This document shows, in pieces, positions 17,182 through 25,354 of a stretch of 30,892 bases of DNA. This DNA comes from Prevotella sp. (GTDB lineage: Bacteria; Bacteroidota; Bacteroidia; Bacteroidales; Bacteroidaceae), in the NCBI GenBank assembly GCA_021636625.1, contig JAJWLX010000039.1:1-30892 (forward strand), read 5' to 3'. A program made the position numbers and the translations under genes. The notes beneath the pieces are model-generated. The model worked only from the letters and a program-made list of their open reading frames with translations, was not told where the DNA came from and made no database searches. Position 1 is the first letter of the stretch, and each line of letters opens with the position of its first letter.

Positions 17182-17699
17182 ATATTTATTCTTAGTTTTA
17201 TATTATGGTTTTGCCCAGCATTTACCTAGTTCGTATTCGATATGGGGGGGGCAAGTTTTGTAATATGATTAGAATATTCTGTTGCCGTAAAATTTTCAAG
17301 TATTGTGGTAAAGTATCCACTATAGATAGGCACGCTTATTTTGGAAATGGTAGGAATGTTGAAATAGGTGATTATAGTGGTATTGGTGAAAATTGTGTTA
17401 TTCCAAATAATACCGTAATCGGAAAATATGTAATGATGGCTCCAGAAGTTCATATTGTAGCTAACAATCATACATTTAGTGATACAGAAAAGCCTATGTG
17501 TTTTCAAGGCTCTATTGAAGGGGTTACACCGACGATTATTGATGATGACTGTTGGATTGGTGTAAGAGTAATCTTAACTCCAGGTCATCGTATAGGCAAG
17601 GGAAGTATCTTGGCTGCTGGAGCCGTTGTAACAAAAGATGTAGAACCTTATTCTATAGTTGGTGGTAATCCTGCCAAATTAATTAGAAAGAGAAAATGA
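17174..17699 (+). pseudogene. Maltose-O-acetyltransferase-like gene, switched OFF by a G8 tract
   Basis: From ATG 17174 the frame reads MIRYLFLVLYYGFAQHLP then SSYSIWGG and stops at 17261-17263. This N-terminus is typical of Bacteroidales hexapeptide acetyltransferases. The rest of the protein lies in another frame (FCNMIRIFCCRKIFKYCG, then hexapeptide coils IGDYSGIGENC, IDDDCWIGVRVIL and AGAVVTKDVEPYSIVGGNPAKLI). The two parts meet at a run of eight G bases (17244-17251). With seven G, or ten, the frame reads Ile-Trp-Gly-Gly-Lys-Phe-Cys and gives a 174-residue protein. As sequenced, only internal starts (17205 or 17265) could give the catalytic part. This is a phase-OFF state, or a homopolymer sequencing error. 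Confidence 0.8.
17244..17251 (+). repeat. Poly-G tract G8 in the third acetyltransferase (out of frame, OFF)
   Basis: Eight G bases follow ATAT. Counting codons from ATG 17174, seven or ten G would keep the downstream frame, while eight ends at TAA 17261 and nine ends at a TGA soon after. It is the only tract in the window found in the wrong length for expression. Confidence 0.8.
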
Positions 17700-18610
17700 T
17701 TATGGAAAATAAAGTAGCAATAATAACACAGTCGTACAAAAACGACTTTAAAGAGTGTAAACTTTTATGTGAAAGTATAGATAAGTTTGCACCTGATATG
17801 GACCATTTTATCTTTGTGAATGATGAAGATATAGAAATGTTTATGTGCTTGCAATATGGTAAGCACGTTGTTTTTAAAAAGTCCTTGGTACTTCCTTGGT
17901 TCTTGATTCGTATTCCTTGGAAAATGATGGGGCATCATTTCCATGTTAGTCCTCTTACAATTCCTGTTCGAGAGTGGATTATCCAACAGATTTGTAAGTT
18001 AGGTGTATTTGAAGTGATAGGCAAAGAGTATGAGGCGGTTTTTAATATAGATTCAGAGACTGTATTTATGAAGCCTTTAGACTTGAAAATGTGGAAGAAA
18101 AATGGTAAGTATTTCATGTATCGTGTAAAGAATGTGAATGAACCAAGTCATGATGATTATTGCCATGCTGCGGTAAAACTTCTAAATTGGCAAGGTACGT
18201 ATGAGGATATAAGCTTTTATAACTATATGAATACCCCTGTATGCTTTGTTCGCGAGAATACAGAAAAACTTCTCAAAGAAATAGCAAAAAACTATTGGAT
18301 GCATAGTTGGAAGTTGGCATTATGCAATACTTATCGTTTTAGTGAGTATTATACTTATGCTATATATTCTGATTGGATATTAAACATGAATAACCATTTT
18401 GTTATAGACTATAAAATTTTCCCTCAAGTTGATATTACGAGTTGTAGTAATAGAGCTGATTTTGATGATAAAATAGCTAAGGTATTAGAAGATGAGCATT
18501 CTTTAGGGGTATGGCTGAATAAAAAACAAAGAAAGTATCTAAATGAAAAATATTTTGATTTTGATACAATGTGCTCTGTAATAAGAGAATATTGGAAAAA
18601 ATATAATTAA
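17696..18610 (+). CDS. Putative glycosyltransferase, DUF6492-like
   Basis: A 304-residue soluble protein beginning KVAIITQSYKNDFKECKLLCESID, of which the key part is TQSYKNDF. A likely metal-binding motif is FNIDSETVFMKPL at about 119-131 (DxE/DxD-like). It matches the DUF6492 group of putative GT-A transferases found in capsule loci; I recognise it by pattern only. The ATG at 17696 overlaps the previous stop (ATGA); a second ATG at 17702 could also serve. It would add one sugar to the repeat unit. Confidence 0.6.
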   Translation: MIMENKVAIITQSYKNDFKECKLLCESIDKFAPDMDHFIFVNDEDIEMFMCLQYGKHVVFKKSLVLPWFLIRIPWKMMGHHFHVSPLTIPVREWIIQQICKLGVFEVIGKEYEAVFNIDSETVFMKPLDLKMWKKNGKYFMYRVKNVNEPSHDDYCHAAVKLLNWQGTYEDISFYNYMNTPVCFVRENTEKLLKEIAKNYWMHSWKLALCNTYRFSEYYTYAIYSDWILNMNNHFVIDYKIFPQVDITSCSNRADFDDKIAKVLEDEHSLGVWLNKKQRKYLNEKYFDFDTMCSVIREYWKKYN

Positions 18611-18618
18611 GGAAGAGT

Positions 18619-19692
18619 ATGATGAAGATAAAATCTATAATTTCCGATCATGTTATTATGGTTGGAAATTACTACAAAGGAAATGCGATAGGGGGTATGG
18701 CTTCTGTTGTAAGAGCATATGAACCATATTTTGAATCATGGCATTATCTGTCTTCTTGGAGAGACGTGTCAAAGGTTGGCAAACTGTGGTATGCATCAAA
18801 GGCATATTTGGCTTTTGCTATGAAAATGCTCTTTTGTCCGAAATATAAGATACTGCATGTTCATGTGGCAAGTGCTTCTTCATTTCATCGTAAGGCCCAC
18901 TTTATAAAACTTGCTAAACGTATGGGGCGCAAGGTGATTTTCCATATGCATTCTGCTGTTTTTAAAGAGTATTTCGAGGAATGTAACGATAAAGATTATC
19001 TGCTTAAAATTATGTGTATGGCAGATTCTTTTATTGCTCTCTCACGTTCGTGGAAAGAATATTATGCTAGCATCGGTGTACCAAAAGAAAAAATTGTAGT
19101 CATAAATAACCCAGTTGATTATCCTAAGGAGTTCTGCTACGAAAAAGATGCACCTGTTCGTATGTTATTCTTAGGAGAATTGTTAGAACGAAAAGGAGTA
19201 TGGGATGTATTAAAGGCAATTAACGAACATCAGGATTCTCTTCGTGGAAGATTGAAATTGAAAATTGGTGGAAATAAACGCGAAAAGGATGTTGTTGATT
19301 TTATTTCAAAAAATAATCTAACAGACATCATTGAATTTGAAGGATGGGTTGCTGGCGACAAGAAATGGCAACTGCTAAATTGGGCAAATCTGGTAATTTT
19401 ACCTTCTTTCAATGAAGGACTTCCTATCACTCTTTTGGAGGCTATGGCATATAGCTGTGCGTTGATTTCCACTCCCGTAGGTGGTATTCCTGAAATTTTG
19501 GAGAATGGTGAGAATGGATTGATGGTAACCCCTGGTAATTCAGAGGAAATAGCTAAGGCTATCCAATATTTTGTTGATAACAGTGTTAAATGTCAGGAAA
19601 TGGGAGAAAAGAGCTATCAAAAAGTTATTCCATTTTTGCCTGAGACCGTGTTTAAACAACTGTCTAATCTGTATACTCAACTTTTAAAATAA
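18619..19692 (+). CDS. GT4 family glycosyltransferase
   Basis: A 357-residue GT-B fold enzyme. The N-terminal domain has the GNAIGGMASVV glycine loop (about 15-25), and the C-terminal donor domain has LFLGELLERKGVWDVL and the GT4 signature PSFNEGLPITLLEAMAYSCALI with the EX7E-type glutamates, of which the key part is NEGLPITLLEAM. It probably adds a sugar to the growing unit at the inner membrane. ATG 18622 is an equally possible start. It is the last glycosyltransferase before the phosphate-decoration module. Confidence 0.92.
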   Translation: MMKIKSIISDHVIMVGNYYKGNAIGGMASVVRAYEPYFESWHYLSSWRDVSKVGKLWYASKAYLAFAMKMLFCPKYKILHVHVASASSFHRKAHFIKLAKRMGRKVIFHMHSAVFKEYFEECNDKDYLLKIMCMADSFIALSRSWKEYYASIGVPKEKIVVINNPVDYPKEFCYEKDAPVRMLFLGELLERKGVWDVLKAINEHQDSLRGRLKLKIGGNKREKDVVDFISKNNLTDIIEFEGWVAGDKKWQLLNWANLVILPSFNEGLPITLLEAMAYSCALISTPVGGIPEILENGENGLMVTPGNSEEIAKAIQYFVDNSVKCQEMGEKSYQKVIPFLPETVFKQLSNLYTQLLK

Positions 19693-19697
19693 TAAAT

Positions 19698-20603
19698 ATG
19701 GAACTGAATGCCAAAACAATAATGAATAGACTTCAAAAAGAAACAGAACTTTTGAAGCCTATAACACCTGAAAACAGTAAAAAATTAAAAACTGTTCTTG
19801 TAGGAATGCTTTCAGATCTTCAGCAGGTTTGCATGGACAATGAAATTGACGTCATGCTGGCTTATGGTTCTGCTTTAGGGGCAGTACGACATAAGGGATT
19901 TATTCCATGGGATGATGATTTAGATGTTTATATGTCTCGAAGTGATTGGAATAAATTCAAGAGTATTTTCAAATCTTTGATGGGAGATAAATATGAATTA
20001 GAAGGTCCTAATGCTAATGAGAATGCTCCCAAACAGACTTTTGCCAAAATATATTTAAAGGGTACTGACCTGACGGATATATACGATTTGAATACTCCAT
20101 ATTTGCATGGCATCTATATTGATATATTTATTTTGGATAATCTTGCAGGTCATTCTATAATAAGAAAAATTGATGCAAAGGTTTCTGAAATATTAAAGTT
20201 TATCATAAATTCTCAGACTTATTATGAGTATCCAAATCCTCTTATAGAAAAATTTATGAAGATGAAGGCATCTACTCATTTATATCTGAACTTCAGAAAG
20301 TTTTTAGGATTTATGATATCTTTCAAGAGCCATACATTTTGGTGTAATTGGTTTGATAAATTCTTCTCTAGACACAAAAAAACAAGTTCTGGGTTAACAC
20401 AATTTTCTTGGAGTAGAGAAGTCTTTGATCGCTCAGTTTATTATCCGTGCTCAGAAGGTGATTTTGAGGGGTTAAAAGTAAAACTTCCCGGTAATGTTCA
20501 TGAATATCTAAGAAAAAGTTATGGTGATGATTATATGGAATTACCACCCATGGAAAAAAGAGAAGATCATATGATAATTAACCTTGACTTTGGTAAATAT
20601 TAG
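19698..20603 (+). CDS. licD: LicD family phosphotransferase
   Basis: LicD proteins move phosphocholine, or another phospho-alcohol, from the CDP carrier onto surface sugars. The signature LAYGSALGAVRHKGFIPWDD with DDLDVYM follows at about residues 53-78. The C-terminal region ends KLPGNVHEYLRKSYGDDYMELPP, whose key parts LPGN and YGDDYMELPP are typical of the family. The length of 301 residues is usual. Five other genes downstream would supply the CDP-linked donor, so this is the transferase of that module. It follows the GT4 gene by 5 bases. Confidence 0.93.
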   Translation: MELNAKTIMNRLQKETELLKPITPENSKKLKTVLVGMLSDLQQVCMDNEIDVMLAYGSALGAVRHKGFIPWDDDLDVYMSRSDWNKFKSIFKSLMGDKYELEGPNANENAPKQTFAKIYLKGTDLTDIYDLNTPYLHGIYIDIFILDNLAGHSIIRKIDAKVSEILKFIINSQTYYEYPNPLIEKFMKMKASTHLYLNFRKFLGFMISFKSHTFWCNWFDKFFSRHKKTSSGLTQFSWSREVFDRSVYYPCSEGDFEGLKVKLPGNVHEYLRKSYGDDYMELPPMEKREDHMIINLDFGKY

Positions 20604-20607
20604 GTAT

Positions 20608-21951
20608 ATGAAAACTGTAATAACATATGGTACTTATGACCTTTTACATCAAGGTCATATTAATCTTCTCAAAAGAGCAAAAGAACTTGGTGATTATTTA
20701 ATTGTCGGTGTTACAAATGATAACTTCGACCGAGACCGGGGTAAATTGAATGTCCGTAATAATGTCTTGGAACGTGTAGAGGCTGTGAAAGCCACGGGCT
20801 ATGCCGACAAGATTATTATAGAGGATTATGTTGGTCAGAAGATTGATGATATCCAAAAATACGATGTTGATATTTTTGCTATAGGTTCTGACTGGGAGGG
20901 TAAGTTTGACTACTTGAATGAATTCTGCCAGGTGGTTTATCTGCCAAGAACGCAAGGCATCTCATCTACAATGCTCCGAAATGAGAGCCAAGAGACCGTT
21001 AACATCGGAATCATAGGTTGTGGTCGAATTGCCAAAAGATTTCCTACAGAGGCTTCCTTTGTAAATGGTGTGAATGTTTGCGCTGCTTATGATATAAATA
21101 AGGATGCAGTTGTAACTATGTCAAAGGATAATGAGAGTATTTGGGCTTATGCTGATCTGGATAAGTTTTACGATGCAGTAGATGCTGTCTATATAGCAAC
21201 TCCCCATCTTAGTCATTATGAATATATCAAGAAATCCTTGGAGGTTGGCAAGCATGTTCTTTGTGAAACACCATTAGTCTTAAACAGGGAACAAGCACAA
21301 GAGCTATATCAGTTGGCAGAAAACAAGAATGTTATACTGATGGAAGCGAACAAGACGGCTCATTGCCCTGCATTTAATCATTTGATGGTGATGATAAAGT
21401 CTGGCTTGATAGGTGAGATAGTTGATATAGAGGCATCTTGCTCTCAACTCTTGGATAAGAAAGGTAGAGAGTTTGATGTAGCTCAAGCTGGTGGAGCTAT
21501 GCATGAGGAGGGTAGCTATCCTTTGTTACCTATAGTCAAACTCTTAGGTATCAACTATAAAGACCTGACCATATTTAGTCGAATGAGTAACCAGGTGGAT
21601 GTATATACGCATGGTGTCATGCGCTATCCTAATGCTACTGCATCTTTTAAGGTGGGTATTGGTGTGAAAACAGAAGGTAATCTCGTGGTTTCTGGTACGA
21701 AGGGATATGCCTATGTACCAGCTCCTTGGTGGAAAACGGATTATTTTGAACTTCGATATGAAGATCAGAATGAGAATAAGAAGTATTTCTATAAATGGGA
21801 TGGCTATGGACTTCGTTATGAGATACAGGAATTTATAAGTTGCATCATTAATAAGCGTTTCTCTTCAGCTAGACTTCGAAGGAAAGAAAGCGTATGCATG
21901 GCTCAGGTCATGCAACAGTTTGATGAGCGTAAAAACTTCTTTGAAATTTAA
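20608..21951 (+). CDS. Fusion: glycerol-3-phosphate-cytidylyltransferase-like domain plus Gfo/Idh/MocA oxidoreductase
   Basis: Residues 1-125 form a TagD-type cytidylyltransferase: GTYDLLHQGH (HxGH at 14-17) and RTQGISST (114-121, the family's C-terminal CTP-binding motif). From about residue 131 a Rossmann domain begins with VNIGIIGCGRIA, and CETPLVLNREQA plus the later hydrophobic beta-sheet domain mark a Gfo/Idh/MocA dehydrogenase (to 447). The likely role is to make a CDP-activated small alcohol phosphate and oxidise or reduce a related carbon skeleton. I chose ATG 20608; the frame is open from 20584 but those residues overlap licD. The substrate is unknown. Confidence 0.85.
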   Translation: MKTVITYGTYDLLHQGHINLLKRAKELGDYLIVGVTNDNFDRDRGKLNVRNNVLERVEAVKATGYADKIIIEDYVGQKIDDIQKYDVDIFAIGSDWEGKFDYLNEFCQVVYLPRTQGISSTMLRNESQETVNIGIIGCGRIAKRFPTEASFVNGVNVCAAYDINKDAVVTMSKDNESIWAYADLDKFYDAVDAVYIATPHLSHYEYIKKSLEVGKHVLCETPLVLNREQAQELYQLAENKNVILMEANKTAHCPAFNHLMVMIKSGLIGEIVDIEASCSQLLDKKGREFDVAQAGGAMHEEGSYPLLPIVKLLGINYKDLTIFSRMSNQVDVYTHGVMRYPNATASFKVGIGVKTEGNLVVSGTKGYAYVPAPWWKTDYFELRYEDQNENKKYFYKWDGYGLRYEIQEFISCIINKRFSSARLRRKESVCMAQVMQQFDERKNFFEI

Positions 21952-21962
21952 CGTAGATAATC

Positions 21963-23036
21963 ATGATTAATTTTACTGTAGGCCCAGTGCAGTCTAGTGA
22001 TGCTGTACGAGCTATTGGTGCAGAACAAGTACCTTATTTTAGAACATCGGAATTTTCTGATGTTATGTTTGAGAACGAGAGACTCATTAAAAAGTTTGCA
22101 AAAGCTTCTGATGATTCTAAAGTCGTATTCTTGACTTCTTCTGGTTCTGGTGCGATGGAGACAGCTATCATGAATACCCTTACACCAAATGATAAGGCTT
22201 TGGTAGTGAATGGTGGTAGTTTTGGTCATCGTTTTGTTGAATTGCTAGAACTTCATCATGTTCCTTATACGGAAATCAAGCTAGAACATGGTAAGGCGTT
22301 AAAATCTGAGCATCTTGCTCCATATGAGGGTCAAGAATATACTGCCTTTTTGGTTAATAAGCATGAGACTTCAACTGGCGTTCATTATGATATGAATTTG
22401 ATTAGCAATTTCTGCAAGCGAAATAATCTGTTTTTGATTGTAGATTGTATTAGTACATTCTTAGCTGATCCTTTTGATATGAAGGAATTGGGGGCTGATA
22501 TTATGATTACTGGTAGTCAGAAAGCTTTAGCATGTCCTCCTGGAATTTCTGTAATGGTTCTTTCTCCAAATGCAATTAGTCGAGTTAACAACACCAAGTG
22601 TGTATGTCAATACTTTGATTTGCAGATAGCATTGAAGAATATGGAGCGTGGTCAGACTCCTTGGACCCCAGCTGTTGGTATTCTTCGTCAGATTAATGCT
22701 CGTTTGAAAGAGATAGATGCAAATGGTGGCGTAGAGGGAGAAATTGCTAGAATCGGTGCTTTGGCAACTTATTTCCGAGATAAAATAAAGGGATTGCCTT
22801 TTGAAATTGTCTCAGAATCACTTTCGAATGCAGTTACACCGCTTCATCCAACAACAGCTTCTGCTTATGATATCTTCTTGAAAATAAAGGATGAGTATGG
22901 TATGTGGATTTGTCCAAATGGTGGTGACATGAAAGACACCATCTTCCGTGTTGGACATATTGGAGCACTGACGACAGCTGATTATGATAAGCTAATTGCA
23001 GCATTTAGAGAATTGAAAACTAAAAAGTTCATTTAA
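21963..23036 (+). CDS. Class V PLP-dependent aminotransferase
   Basis: A 357-residue fold-type I aminotransferase of the alanine-glyoxylate / 2-aminoethylphosphonate-pyruvate group. FTVGPVQSSDAV opens the protein, SSGSGAMETAI is the PLP-phosphate loop (about 59-69), VDCISTF holds the ring-binding Asp, and GSQKALACPPG carries the Schiff-base lysine (about K185). PhnW itself acts with pepM and ppd; neither gene is visible, so a phosphonate route is not complete here. With the neighbouring CTP transferase and dehydrogenase it may make an amino-alcohol phosphate. That is inference. Confidence 0.82.
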   Translation: MINFTVGPVQSSDAVRAIGAEQVPYFRTSEFSDVMFENERLIKKFAKASDDSKVVFLTSSGSGAMETAIMNTLTPNDKALVVNGGSFGHRFVELLELHHVPYTEIKLEHGKALKSEHLAPYEGQEYTAFLVNKHETSTGVHYDMNLISNFCKRNNLFLIVDCISTFLADPFDMKELGADIMITGSQKALACPPGISVMVLSPNAISRVNNTKCVCQYFDLQIALKNMERGQTPWTPAVGILRQINARLKEIDANGGVEGEIARIGALATYFRDKIKGLPFEIVSESLSNAVTPLHPTTASAYDIFLKIKDEYGMWICPNGGDMKDTIFRVGHIGALTTADYDKLIAAFRELKTKKFI

Positions 23037-23046
23037 AAGACATAAA

Positions 23047-23769
23047 ATGATTTTCAACAGAGTTAAACTGTTAATGCTGTTGCTTTTTACAGCGATGGCT
23101 GCAAATGCAGAGGAGAGCTTGAAGGAATCTCCTTTTTCTGCGAGTTTAGAATTCTCCACAAAATATATGTGGAGAGGTATAGAATATGGAACAGCCCCTA
23201 CGCTATTTCCAATGATTGGCTATAATACGCATGGATTCAATGCATTTGCTATGGGCGGTTATGCCATTGATGGTAGTCATCAGGAAGTTGATTTAGGTGT
23301 ATCTTATACTGCCAGTGAGTTTACTGTTGGTGTGTCTGATTACTATTATCCTTCTTCCGTTGGTGAAAAAGACCAGTATTTCAAGTTGAGCAATCGCGAG
23401 ACAGGACATTGGGTTGAGGCTTACGCCACATGGGCAGGAACAAAGGTTCCTTTGTGGGTAACAGTATCTACTTATATTTTTGGAGCGGACAAGAATACTG
23501 ATGGAAAGCAGATGTATTCTTCGTATGCTGAGGTTGGTTATACCCACTCCTTTACTGAAGACAATAATATCGCTTTATGTGTAGGAGCCAATTTGAACAA
23601 GGGCTTTTATACAAACAATCAAAGTGGATTCAATGTTGTTAATATCAATGCCAAGTATAGTACGGCATTGAAGTTTGGCAACTTCAAGCTGCCAGTCAGT
23701 GCCAGTTATGTACTGAATCCTTACAATAATAAATCATTCTTTACGATGTCACTTTATTTCGGACTTTAA
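23047..23769 (+). CDS. Outer-membrane beta-barrel protein (TorF/Gcw_chp-like)
   Basis: A 240-residue protein with a clear signal peptide (basic start, hydrophobic core, AMAANA cleavage region near residue 20) followed by alternating hydrophobic/polar strands. Segments such as SLEFSTKYMWRGIEYG, FNAFAMGGYAI and the aromatic C-terminal strand FFTMSLYFGL (final Leu) are typical of TorF-family putative porins. It lies between the aminotransferase and the choline-kinase fusion and shares its last base with the next ATG, so it is in the same operon. It could be a pore that lets choline or a related substrate cross the outer membrane to the BCCT transporter. Confidence 0.75.
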   Translation: MIFNRVKLLMLLLFTAMAANAEESLKESPFSASLEFSTKYMWRGIEYGTAPTLFPMIGYNTHGFNAFAMGGYAIDGSHQEVDLGVSYTASEFTVGVSDYYYPSSVGEKDQYFKLSNRETGHWVEAYATWAGTKVPLWVTVSTYIFGADKNTDGKQMYSSYAEVGYTHSFTEDNNIALCVGANLNKGFYTNNQSGFNVVNINAKYSTALKFGNFKLPVSASYVLNPYNNKSFFTMSLYFGL

Positions 23770-25352
23770 TGAAAACAGCGGTTATTTTATCGGCTAGGAA
23801 GGATAAGGATACAGAAATACCTTATCCTTTGAAACCTTATTACGAGAGTTCTTGTTTGATAGATAGAACTATCGAGGCTTTGACGGCACTTAACTATGAC
23901 AATATTCTCTTAGTAGTAGGGGGGCAAGCTCAACTGTATCAGCGATACGCATCAGAGACAGTTCGTCTGGTATTGAATCCAGACTTTAAGTTTACTTCTT
24001 CAATGGGTTCGCTTGCTATGGCAGCACCTTATATCAAGGATGATTTCCTGTTGGTTGAGGGCGATACATTCTATGAATATAAGGTACTGAAAGAACTTTC
24101 TGAGACAAAAAACGAAAATTGCTTTGCTATTACAGAAGAGTCTGGTAGTGGGGACGAGGCCTTTGTTGAAACTCGCAGTGGATATATCACCAAGATAAGC
24201 AAGGACCGTCATCAGATATGTAATTTCGAGGGTGAGTTATTGGGGATTGTTAAGATTTCCAAGCACTCTTTTGACTGGATGATGAACAAATGGAAAAACA
24301 GCAATAATCCTTATCTCAACTATGAGTACTTGTTGTTTGATTCTACTGATGTTTTGGACAGACCTTATATCAAGTTTACCAATTTGATATGGGGAGATGT
24401 AGATTGTGAAGAAGATTTCAATAAGCTTCGCAACTATATCTATCCTAAGCTTCGCAGAAAGGAAAATCCATTTGATTACGAAAACTTGATTTCATACCTA
24501 AAGGTTATCTTCCCTAATGAACAAATAGAGAATGAGGTGAAGATAAGCCAGATAGGAGGCATGTCAAACAAGAACTTTAAGGTTACTAAGGGCTTATATG
24601 AATATGTACTTCGTGTACCAGGAATTGGTGCAGAAGGTATGGTGGTGCGAAGCAATGAGGAACAAAACTCCTTGCAAGCTTGCAAGATGGGTATCAATCC
24701 TCCAATCAGATACTTCAACTCTGAGACGGGTATCAAACTTGCTGACTTTGTAAAGAACGCAGAAACATTGAATGGGGCTACCATTCAGCGACCATCAAAC
24801 ATGAAGAAAATAGCCAATATCTTCAGAACTTTACATCATTCTCACGTTCGCTTTGGTAATGAGTTTAATGTATTCAAGGAAATATTGAACTATGAGTATT
24901 TGCTGGAGAAAGCCGAAGGCAAAATGTATGAAGGCTATGAACCAATAAGAAAAAAAGTCTTTCAACTAGAAGATTATCTGAACCAATTGGGGGTATCAGT
25001 AAAGCCTTGTCATAATGATCTCGTAGCTGAGAATTTCTTGAAGGCTGAGGATGGAACTATCTATCTGATAGACTGGGAATATTCAGGAATGAACGATCCT
25101 ATGTGGGATATTGCTGCCTTATTCTTGGAAAGTAATTTTACTGATGAAAGCAAGGATTATTTTCTCAGCCATTATTTCGATGGCAATGAACCTGAGAATG
25201 CCAGAAAGAAAATATTGGTATATCAGATATTGATGGATTATCTGTGGGCAGTGTGGACTTGTATCAAAGAAGCACAGGGAGATGATTTCGGTACTTATGG
25301 CATGGATAGATATACCCGAGCAATTGAAAACTTAAAGAAAATAGATTTATAG
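23769..25352 (+). CDS. Fusion: nucleotidyltransferase-like domain plus choline/ethanolamine kinase (LicA-like)
   Basis: The 527-residue protein has two parts. Residues 1-235 resemble an NTP transferase, with PYPLKPYYESSCLIDRTIEAL and LLVEGDTFYE (metal Asp), but the usual Gly-rich signature loop is replaced by LSARKDKDTEIP, so activity is uncertain. Residues about 245-500 are a LicA-like kinase: GGMSNKNFKV, CHNDLVAENFL (HNDL at about 415) and IDWEYSG (about 434). The kinase would phosphorylate choline or ethanolamine with ATP. LicC-LicA type fusions are known in other bacteria. The next gene encodes a BCCT transporter, and a separate intact LicC-like gene follows. Confidence 0.85.
   Translation: MKTAVILSARKDKDTEIPYPLKPYYESSCLIDRTIEALTALNYDNILLVVGGQAQLYQRYASETVRLVLNPDFKFTSSMGSLAMAAPYIKDDFLLVEGDTFYEYKVLKELSETKNENCFAITEESGSGDEAFVETRSGYITKISKDRHQICNFEGELLGIVKISKHSFDWMMNKWKNSNNPYLNYEYLLFDSTDVLDRPYIKFTNLIWGDVDCEEDFNKLRNYIYPKLRRKENPFDYENLISYLKVIFPNEQIENEVKISQIGGMSNKNFKVTKGLYEYVLRVPGIGAEGMVVRSNEEQNSLQACKMGINPPIRYFNSETGIKLADFVKNAETLNGATIQRPSNMKKIANIFRTLHHSHVRFGNEFNVFKEILNYEYLLEKAEGKMYEGYEPIRKKVFQLEDYLNQLGVSVKPCHNDLVAENFLKAEDGTIYLIDWEYSGMNDPMWDIAALFLESNFTDESKDYFLSHYFDGNEPENARKKILVYQILMDYLWAVWTCIKEAQGDDFGTYGMDRYTRAIENLKKIDL
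23919..23924 (+). repeat. Short poly-G tract G6 in the choline-kinase fusion (in frame)
   Basis: Six G bases read GTA-GGG-GGG-CAA. A gain or loss of one G would lead to early stops. At six bases this is a weak slippage candidate, noted because it shares its G-run plus CA(A) context with the longer tracts. Confidence 0.4.
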
Positions 25353-25354
25353 AA

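Noticed and set aside
21963..23036. 2-aminoethylphosphonate pathway (aminotransferase as PhnW)
   Set aside because: The phosphoenolpyruvate mutase and phosphonopyruvate decarboxylase genes needed upstream of PhnW are not in the window, so a phosphonate call is not supported.
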